Source of the DNA: Ustilaginoidea virens
Taxonomy: Eukaryota > Ascomycota > Sordariomycetes > Hypocreales > Clavicipitaceae
Direction of reading: 5' to 3'
Assembly: GCF_000687475.1 (NCBI RefSeq)
Contig: NC_057321.1
Coordinates: forward strand, 3,060,898 to 3,124,897
DNA: 64,000 bases
Part shown: positions 56,560-64,000 of the stretch, in pieces
Layout of the letters: each line of letters starts with the position of its first letter
Position numbering within the stretch: position 1 is the stretch's first letter
The notes under the pieces: model-generated
Databases searched by the model: none
Seen by the model: only the letters and a program-made list of their open reading frames with translations
What the model was told of the DNA's origin: nothing
Translations under genes and position numbers: made by a program

Positions 56560-59500
56560 GTAGTAAATATAGGAAAAACGGCAAATGCAGTATTGAACAT
56601 AAGGAAATCCACCCACTTGCCATATATAATATCACTAATACCTTCTAAATGTATTCAGATATTAACCGACCTCTTTACCCACCCTTCCATACGTATAACA
56701 GCCTTGTTTTAGTCGACGAAGGTCTTAAGGGCTTTATTAGGCGTTCCCTTAGTTATTACATTGGCAAGATTATTATTCCTATTAATCTAATGGATCTTAT
56801 AAATCTCCTGGCGCTCGTATGACTATCGTAGGGCCATAATATCTATTATAAGCCTCTTTTCCTTAGTAGTGCCTAGCTTAACTAGGCATTCGTATAGCGA
56901 AAACGAATCCATATATATAACTATAGGGATCTTCGGCAATCCCAGCCTACTAGTAATTATATTAAGGGTCGTGCCTATCGCATATGCGATATCGACCCTT
57001 TGCACCATACTATATAGCTCTGAAGCGAGTGCGCTATGCGTTACCTGCTTGCTCTTTATAGAGCTGTAAGTAATAATGTTACCGGTTAGCTAGAAGGCGT
57101 TATTCGTAGTATCTGCCTCATTCCTTAGCATAATTATATAATTAATCTAGGAGCTTAAATCTTTGTTATTGGCAAAGGATCCGTCAATAAATATAAAGAT
57201 CTTAGCTGTAGTAAGGGCTAAATTGATGTACCGTAAGCCACGATCTTGGTTATCGCGCTGCTATTAAAGGCGCTTATTCAACCTCGCGATATCCTTAGGG
57301 TCAGGCTATTGATATTATGCTGCAATAGATAGGTCGAAAGACGCCTCAGGCTGGCAGACCGTAGCCACATAAGCACCGCGAGTGCGTTATTCGATATAAT
57401 TATGCTAGGCTGTAGGCGTATTCTTGTCGATAGTCGCGATCTTCTTACTTTGACCTTTCTGGCGTAATATTATACCGTTAGTATTGGCCGTCAGCATACA
57501 CCCGTTGAATATTAGGGGCACGGTTAGTGATAGCTTTATCTTAGGCTTGGCGTTGAAGCCTGCCTTAGTGAGCTCTAATTCTTCCTATTAGAAGAAGGCA
57601 TCATTACTTAGGCCGAGGGTATTATCAGTCTGCATTCCTATAATACCGAAGTATATAGTATCGCCAGTATGGTCAGTATCATCAGTGCGGTTATTACCGG
57701 CGGATATCAGCAAATAGGGGTCATAGGTTAAAGTGGTTATACCTAACTTCTTATGATGGTGCTGGAAGTATGTCGCCCACTAGTGGGTGCCTGCCTTAGC
57801 TATTCCGTATAGTGGCTTTACTACTTCTATAATAGTGTTATCAGGGTATTAGTGGGCTATTTGCTTGGGTAGCTTAGTAATGATCGACCGATTGAGGGTA
57901 GTTAATGACTATATGTAAGCCTATGTAATATCCCATATCCAAAGAAATAGGCCGTGGGAGCGTTATAATAAAGGGGCTATTGATATAAGTAACCGTTAAT
58001 TAGCCCGTTGGATTATAGGGGACTAAGTCAATATTAATCGCTTTTTATTATTACTATGCCTTTGAATAATAAGCCTAGACTTCTCGTATAGCGTATCCGT
58101 GCCTTTGCCCTTGATTTCTCATACTATACGTAAGTTAAATAGGCATTAGGCTCTATATTGATCGATATTAAAGGTAATAAATCGGAATATATTACGGGCT
58201 TATAATGCTTTAATCTCTATACGGTCTGACTGCTCAAAAGGGTCTCTAGGGGTTGTAATCTTACCTTCCCGGCATAATTGGCTAATAAGCTGCAGGTCGG
58301 CTTGCTCTTTAGCGGTTAGGAAAGAGGCGTTAATAACAGTATTAGAAGCGATAGTATTAACGAGAGCCTCTTCTTAGTCCTCATTGATTATGATGTTGGA
58401 TACCACCCTTGCTGGTAATACTAGCCTGACTTGATTAAGGCTAGTGGCTGGCGATAGATATATCGCGGCTGCAGGTGTTATCGCGGCTGGAGGTGCGGCT
58501 ATAGCTGGTACCCTGACTTCCATCCTGCTGGGACGGGCCGGGCCTTCAGTATAGACAATATCTTCGGGATCGTCTATATCGGGGTCGTAGTTATAGGGTT
58601 TAACGACTATTGACCGGAACTTAATGGGGCTATATAGCATCTGCACGATATAGGTCTTACCTTTAAGGCTGATTAGCCGGTACGGCCTATACTATCCACC
58701 CTTTTCTCTCTATACCCGTATATTGGACTATAGGGGTAGTCGGTAGATAGGCCATATATTTAGGCCGTTCCATTAGGCAAAGGTATTACGAACCTATCGC
58801 TTAGCGAGGCATTTCCTAGCTTCATTAGTAGCCTTTCGTAATATCAAGGCACATTGTGATACTAATAGGCTAGGGGGTGAGTCATCTATGAGTTAGGGAT
58901 ACGCTCTAAAGGCTAGTAACGTAGGTATAAGGCCATTAAGCCCAGTAGAATCATTAACGGCTTTAATAGCTAGCTGTAGTTTCTGTTCCCTTATTAATAG
59001 GTTGCCTACTTCTTTATTGACGATAGTATAGGCTCTATATAATAGGGCGTGGTATCTCTCGACTTTACTAATGCTATAGTGGGCTTTAATAGGGATTTCA
59101 TCCATATTAATAGAGAAAAGCCGGGCATTATAACGGAATTCAGTAGAGGCAAAATTTAGATTGGTATTATAAACTATCCAATCCGGCGGGCCGAGGTATA
59201 TATCGATCTAGCATTCCTTGAGGGCATTCTAAACATCTTGGGCCTTCTGTCTTTATGGATCAAGGAATCTAGCTGCCTAGAAGCTTATCGCGGCATCTAT
59301 AATATATAATACCGGCCGATTATCAATATAAAGGATGTTAACGATAATCTTATAGTTGAATTGGCTAGTATTATCATCCTTAAGCATGAATTTAAATCGG
59401 CTAGGTGCCTTTGCGTTTATTTGGCATTAATGATATATATAGGTAATCCTCTCGATAATATTGCGGTCAATATTATTATTATACCCGGCCCGTTAAAGCA

Positions 59501-62500
59501 ATTTGGTAAGCCTATTAATGGAGGGGTGCCCGAATCGACGATGAAGCTGACGGATTTCCTATAATAAAAGGTAGAAGGTAGTAGTATCTATAGCATTGAG
59601 AGTCCACTATGGATATCCCTATTTCCTGATAATTAGAACCTTAATATCCCCTTTGATAAGTAAGTTATTAATATTATCTAGCTTTATGCTTATCCTATCT
59701 ATATCTATAATAGAATAGAGAAAGGGGGTGCTGCTATTAAGAATATAGAAGGGGATATTACCGAATATCGTCAGGATATTTAATATACCAAAAGATATAG
59801 CAGAACCTGCTCCGAAATTAACGGTATGCTGCTTATCCGTTAACTTAATCGTTAAAGATTTCATCAATCTTATTAGGGCTTTTACTTAACCTATGCCTGC
59901 TGTAGATAGGCCGGAGGCGCTAGTATCTAGTAGGATTCCGCGGAAGGTGTGGTTACTATACCGTTCTTCTTCTAGGAAGGCAGAATTATAGTCCGGTAAG
60001 GGCATTTAGAAAGGGTTAATCTATAGGAAGGCATATCGGCATAATTCATCCTATAGGGCTTATAACGTCTCGATAGATAAAGAAGATAATAGTTTTATTT
60101 GCGCAAGGGTTAAGAAGTACTGGGTGGCTATAATTTGCGGTATGATAGCGTCTTCTGTTTCCTAATGTGTAACCCCTGCTATTATGACTTCAATATTTTT
60201 AGCGATATTATTAAAATCGGCATTATTAAGGTGGCTTTAGTCGGCAGTCCCTTTATATTCCTATAGGAAAATACAGAATTTCCTGTCATTAGGGGCGGTA
60301 CGGTTAGAACGGTTCTTTAGGTATCGTGCCTTTAATTCTTATTGTTTTTAGGCAGTATAGTTAGATGACTAATATCCTAATTTATTGCAAATGAAGTATT
60401 TTCTTTGACGGGGCCTAGCTAAAAGGGCGCGATTCTATTGTTAATGCTATTAATTTAGGCCAAATCGGCGTTGAGAGGGTCCGTATTATTGGGGGCGTTA
60501 ATACCGGTTGTAGGATTAACTATATCTACGATCTGTAAATAACGCCATATTATCATCAATATCGTTAGTATCTTAATGTTATTATTAAAGGAAATGATAC
60601 TATTGATTTGTATAAATTGACTTATAGATAGAGAGGGATTGCCATAGGTTAGCAGCAAGGCCTTCGAATGTAGAGGTATAACGATATATAGCCTGGCTAC
60701 ACTTAGGGGTATCCCTTATAGTATTAAGCACTTGCCGATAAAGCTCTATATCAGCTATAAAGGGGGGAAAAAGACCACAATATAGGCGCTAAAGTTCCTC
60801 TAGTAGGATATTAAGGCATTTTAGTTTTAACTTATCGGGATATTTCGCGATAGTTGATTGGAGCGTTGTTTTATTCTAATAGTGTAAATAGAATTGCTCT
60901 ATGCTCTTATTCTCGAAATGGCTTTTGACTTTACAGACTATATCGTTAAAAGTGAGGGTATTATAAATGCATTCGATATTATCGAAGTAGTATATCTTAG
61001 CATCGCCGATTAGTATAATTTAAAAAGCTTTAGCAAATATATAATTAGGCAGTCCTAGAAGGCGGCACTTGCTCTTAAAGGATACTACCTTTAGTATAAG
61101 GAAGTTATCTATTTTGCCGCTATATCTATCCTCTATACGATAGCTGCATAAGAGGTCAAATATCTTCTTCGAAATATCATTAAACCCGGCCTCTGCATAG
61201 GCTTTTTAGGTATGATCTTCTTAGTGGTATTCCGGAGGGTATTCCAGAACGGCTTATCGGTAGCCTTATAGTAGGCTGGCGGGATCTCTAGCTGGGTTAT
61301 CCTATAACCCGGGTCGGTTTAAGTTTATCGGTCCTCCCGTCAAAATGGTCCGTTTATCGGCCTAGGTAGGCCGATAGTGCCGGGAGGGGTCTAGTGCCGT
61401 GCCTATCTTTAGTATTATTGGGTAAGGCATTAGAGCCTATGGTTGAGGCATTTAAGCCTATAGTTAAGGCATCCGGGCCTATAGGTTATGGCTGCAATAC
61501 TATGATTCGTGATATCTGGCATCAGGGGCAGCTGTTTTATCAATATTAGGGGCTTGCCTAGTGCCGCTAGTAGCGGTATATCGGGGAATATTGATATTAG
61601 TAGCTTAGAGGGTATCGCTAGCAACTTTAAGGGTATTGCTATTGGCGCTTTCTATTAATTAAAGCATATTATTGGGGCCTATAACCTGACCTCTGGTCCT
61701 TATGGGCATACTATAATTCCGAGGGGCATTAGGATAGCCGCTTCGGCTAGCTCGGCTAGGGGTATAACCCCTAGGATAAAATATTTAGTCGGTCGGGCTA
61801 TAGTTATCATCTGTTGAATATTGCTATTATCGGGAGCTTTCCCCTATCTCAAATAGCGGCCTGTAAATAGATGCTTTCCCTTTCTATTATAGCGGCCGGC
61901 CCCTTTCTTCTTCGGTAGGAATAGGGGCTTTCTTTAATATAGATAGAGGGATAAGGGGTTATTATGCCGTTGGTGTTATAAAGTCCCTGGGGGTCGAAGG
62001 GGCTTATAAAGGTCTTCGCGAGGGTAATCGCAAGGGTGTTTATAATGGCAATCGCGAGGGTATCTGTAAGGGCATCTATAAGGGTATTTAGGAGGGTATT
62101 CGAATAATTATAGTAGAGAGTGAATTCCTCGAGCTTATAATAGAGGGGGTATTCTAGTTTATTTGCATCTCCCGTTTAGTATAAGCAGTAGGGACTAATT
62201 ATTCCCTATCTAGGTTTAACCGGGATATAAAGGTTTTGCGTGCAAATTGGAGATCTATTTCCTCTTAAGGCCACTTAGGCATATACTCTTATTGGAGATA
62301 GTGGGTAAGGGTCTTAACTACTAACGATCCTATGCTTCTAATGTATACCCCATATTCCCATAGGGTTATTCGGAATTCCCGTAGAAGCCGTTTATTAATA
62401 CGGTTAAATAGCTCTTCAGTCTATTCCTTATAATCATTACGGAATTATTCCTATAGATTATCATCCATCTTATCGCCTATTATATAGTTATTGATAAGGT

Positions 62501-62627
62501 AGGCGATACGATTGTATAACTGTTTGTCTATGGTATTAGCAGGGTCAATCTGCCCTTTTGAATTTATCCAGTCCTTTATAATAGTATTGGCGTGAGACCT
62601 GAGCTTTTTGGGTAGTGATCTTTCCAT
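56560..62627 (-). pseudogene. Copia-G2 gag-pol remnant
   Basis: The start ATG at 62627 opens MERSLPKKLRSHANTIIKDW. The gag zinc knuckle region is at about 60360-60400 (YFICNKLGY). The protease region at 59619-59867 shows FGAGSAISFGILN and STPFLYSIIDIDR, and the integrase at 58893-59105 shows IPIKAHYSISKVERYHALL. The reverse transcriptase spans about 57600-58700. RNase H at about 56650-57200 shows YMDSFSLYECLVKLGTTKEK and KRLIIDIMALR. These are fungal Copia blocks. The readable stretches are separated by stops that mostly replace Trp, Gln and Arg. Confidence 0.88.
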
Positions 62628-63095
62628 TGTGATATTAATAAGGGTAGGCGTATATATTAAAAGGAAGTAATTAGTAAAAGAAAGAAGGAAGTAATTAATA
62701 AAAAGAAGGAAGGAAAGAAGTAAGGAAGGAAGCAATAGTCGGGCAGGATGTTATAGGCGTTCCGGTTACTTATTTAACTATTGAATATAACGGTAAATAG
62801 GCTCTTTACTGTAGATATTATTGCGGTTTAGGGTCGCTTGCGTAAGAACCCGCATTTTAGCCTGCTAATTGTATTTACTAGCTATTATACTATTAGTGTG
62901 ATATTTAGCGATTGTTCCTTATGATAGACGAATAGGGAAGGTTAGATACAATCAGTTTATCCCTTAGTTTGTAATATCTGTATCCGTTCCTCTGAATAGG
63001 CTAGATTATGTTCCTTATTAGTACGATTTGATTAAACCGTCTCTTCTTGCTAGTCTTAGCTAATCTGTGAAGTAAACTTTAACTTCACTAATCAG
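62628..63095 (-). other. Copia-G2 leader
   Basis: This is untranslated sequence between the 5' LTR and the gag start. It shares CTGATTAGTG and AGAAGAGACGGTTT-like words with the G1 leader and holds a hairpin at 63067-63088 (GTGAAGT/ACTTCAC). The triple hairpin of G1 is absent. No tRNA match is clear for the primer site. Confidence 0.6.
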
Positions 63096-63440
63096 TATTG
63101 GTGTCACATTAAGGGGTACCCAGTTGTACGTAGGGTTGCGCGTGTGGTATTAAGTACTGTGAGGTCACCGGTCAAAGGTATGATTACTTCTTTGATTATA
63201 ACTATGACTAACTAAGAGGAAAGAAAGGAAGCAAAAGAGTAATTATACGATGTGGCCTTTTTGTGCGTGCTGTAGTCATGTGCTTCGGCGCGGTCGGGCC
63301 GGACTGCCCGCGTGCCCTACCGGGCTCAGGGGCATAGGGGCAAAAGTGGCCATATCGTGCGTAACGGGTGTGCGCGGCACATTCGTCGCAATGTGCCCAA
63401 TTGGTGCCCAATTAGGCACCTTGCGACAGCGATTCCGACA
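63096..63440 (-). repeat. Copia-G2 5' LTR
   Basis: A 345-bp LTR, TATTGGTGTCACATT at its left on the plus strand and GCGATTCCGACA at its right, next to ACTAAT. Confidence 0.88.
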
Positions 63441-63446
63441 ACTAAT

Positions 63447-63905
63447 GCCCTTAATGCCGATTCGGCTCATAATAGCAGTATTAATGGCAATAATAGAATC
63501 GCGCTTTTCTAATTAGGCCCTATTAAAGAAGATACTTTATTTGCAATAAAATAGGATATTAGTTATCTAACTATTCTACTAAAGAGTAATAAGAATCAAA
63601 AAAGCAATAGATAAAGAACCGATCCCACTATACTACCCCTAATGATAAGAAATTCCGTATTTTCTTATAGGAATATAAAGAGCCCGACCCTTAAGGCCTT
63701 AAAGAAGAAAAAGAGGTTAACCTTAACGATATTATCGGTAATATTGAGGTAATAATAGCAGGAGATACAAACTAGGATGCAGAGAATACTACCATACCGC
63801 AAATCATAGCCACTTAGTACTTCTAAGCCCCTACGTAAGCAGAACCGTTATTATCTATTGAGATATTATAGGCCCTATAAGATAAATTATGCTGATATGC
63901 CTTCT
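63447..63905 (+). pseudogene. Copia-G1 gag, 3' part, ending at the telomere
   Basis: It reads on from 56015 after the G2 insertion. Near 63525-63570 FAIK*DISYLTI-like sequence corresponds to the gag zinc knuckle region of G2 with changed cysteines. The match to G2 ends at GATATGCCTTC (about 63902), where telomere repeats replace it. Confidence 0.75.
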
Positions 63906-64000
63906 TAGGGTAGGGTTAGGGTAGGGGGTAGGGTAGGGTAGGGTTAGGGTTAGGGTTAGGGTTAGGGTTAGGGTTAGGGTTAGGGTTAGGGTTAGGGTTA
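63906..64000 (+). repeat. Telomere, (TTAGGG)n
   Basis: About 38 bases of mixed TAGGG, TTAGGG and a TAGGGGG unit (63906-63943) are followed by nine perfect TTAGGG units to the window end. The G-rich strand runs 5' to 3' towards the right, so this is the right end of the chromosome in this orientation. The whole tract is probably longer than what is included. Confidence 0.97.

Larger units (their letters stand above)
56022..63440 (-). mobile_element. Copia-G2, complete Copia element nested in Copia-G1
   Basis: This is a 7419-bp element with 345-bp LTRs (56022-56366 and 63096-63440) between ACTAAT repeats (56016-56021 and 63441-63446). The flanks join to give an uninterrupted G1 gag. It has the order gag, protease, integrase, RT, RNase H on the minus strand. 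It is the same family as G1 but opposite in orientation. Damage is of the RIP type. Confidence 0.92.
53279..63905 (+). mobile_element. Copia-G1, terminal retrotransposon cut by the telomere
   Basis: It has a 5' LTR, leader and gag (53279-56021), is interrupted by Copia-G2 (56022-63440), and continues at 63447 with sequence collinear to the G2 gag (complement of about 60440-60020). It ends at about 63905, inside the gag-protease region, where telomere repeats start. Integrase, RT and the 3' LTR are missing. It is inserted in Copia-D2; the other side of that insertion is lost. Confidence 0.88.

Noticed and set aside
45357..63905. Telomere-linked RecQ helicase gene, often found at fungal chromosome ends
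   Set aside because: No helicase motif is readable; every coding stretch near the telomere belongs to Copia elements.

Overview
This window is the end of a chromosome of a filamentous ascomycete (Pezizomycotina; the species cannot be named from the sequence). Three things show this. The right end is a TTAGGG telomere. The two unique genes are fungal: an intronless Mediator kinase SSN3/CDK8 and an ARP2 gene with short GT..CTAAT..AG introns. The rest is repeat DNA with the signature of repeat-induced point mutation (RIP): CpA and TpG are almost absent, TpA is very common, CpG is kept, and transposon reading frames carry TAG/TAA where Trp and Gln codons are expected.

Layout. (1) 1-5508 is GC-rich gene DNA: SSN3 (minus, 526-2058), a 1.8 kb intergenic stretch, ARP2 (minus, 3865-5243, three exons) and its upstream region. 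(2) From 5509 to the telomere there is no recognisable host gene, only transposons nested in one another. In order: a mariner-type transposase remnant (5509-5911); two tandem MITE-like units (5912-6194); a non-coding repeat here called C1 (6201-6485 and 17809-18078), split by chromovirus Gypsy-A (6486-17803, plus), which is itself split by Gypsy-B of the same family (9180-14829, minus); repeat C2 (18089-18779), a Gypsy pol fragment holding a solo LTR (18780-20965), and repeat C3 in inverted orientation (20966-21561). Then comes a Copia element D1 (21562-49696, minus) split twice: by Gypsy-E (23706-37416, minus), which holds a Tad-like LINE (26141-32509, minus), and by Copia-F (37782-45351, plus). 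A second copy, Copia-D2 (49697-53278), shares an LTR with D1. Copia-G1 (53279-63905, plus) is inserted in D2, is split by the complete Copia-G2 (56022-63440, minus), and is cut off by the telomere (63906-64000).

Boundaries are well supported. Paired LTRs have equal lengths (254 bp four times, 242 twice, 565 twice, 729 twice, 345 twice). Target-site duplications are visible for A (GCTTT), B (TTTTT), E (TTATC), F (ATAGT), G2 (ACTAAT), the solo LTR (AATTC) and the LINE (15 bp). The uninterrupted D2 copy shows the empty target sites of E and F. The implied order of events is C1, then A, then B; D1, then E, then the LINE, with F also after D1; and D2, then G1, then G2, with the telomere joined to G1.

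No element has an intact pol frame. All are probably silenced. Points that go beyond routine annotation are an antisense RIP-damaged reading frame inside Gypsy-E, hairpins in the leaders of the G elements, initiator-tRNA-Met-type primer sites in two Copia families, the inverted C2/C3 repeats, and the joining of the telomere to a broken retrotransposon.
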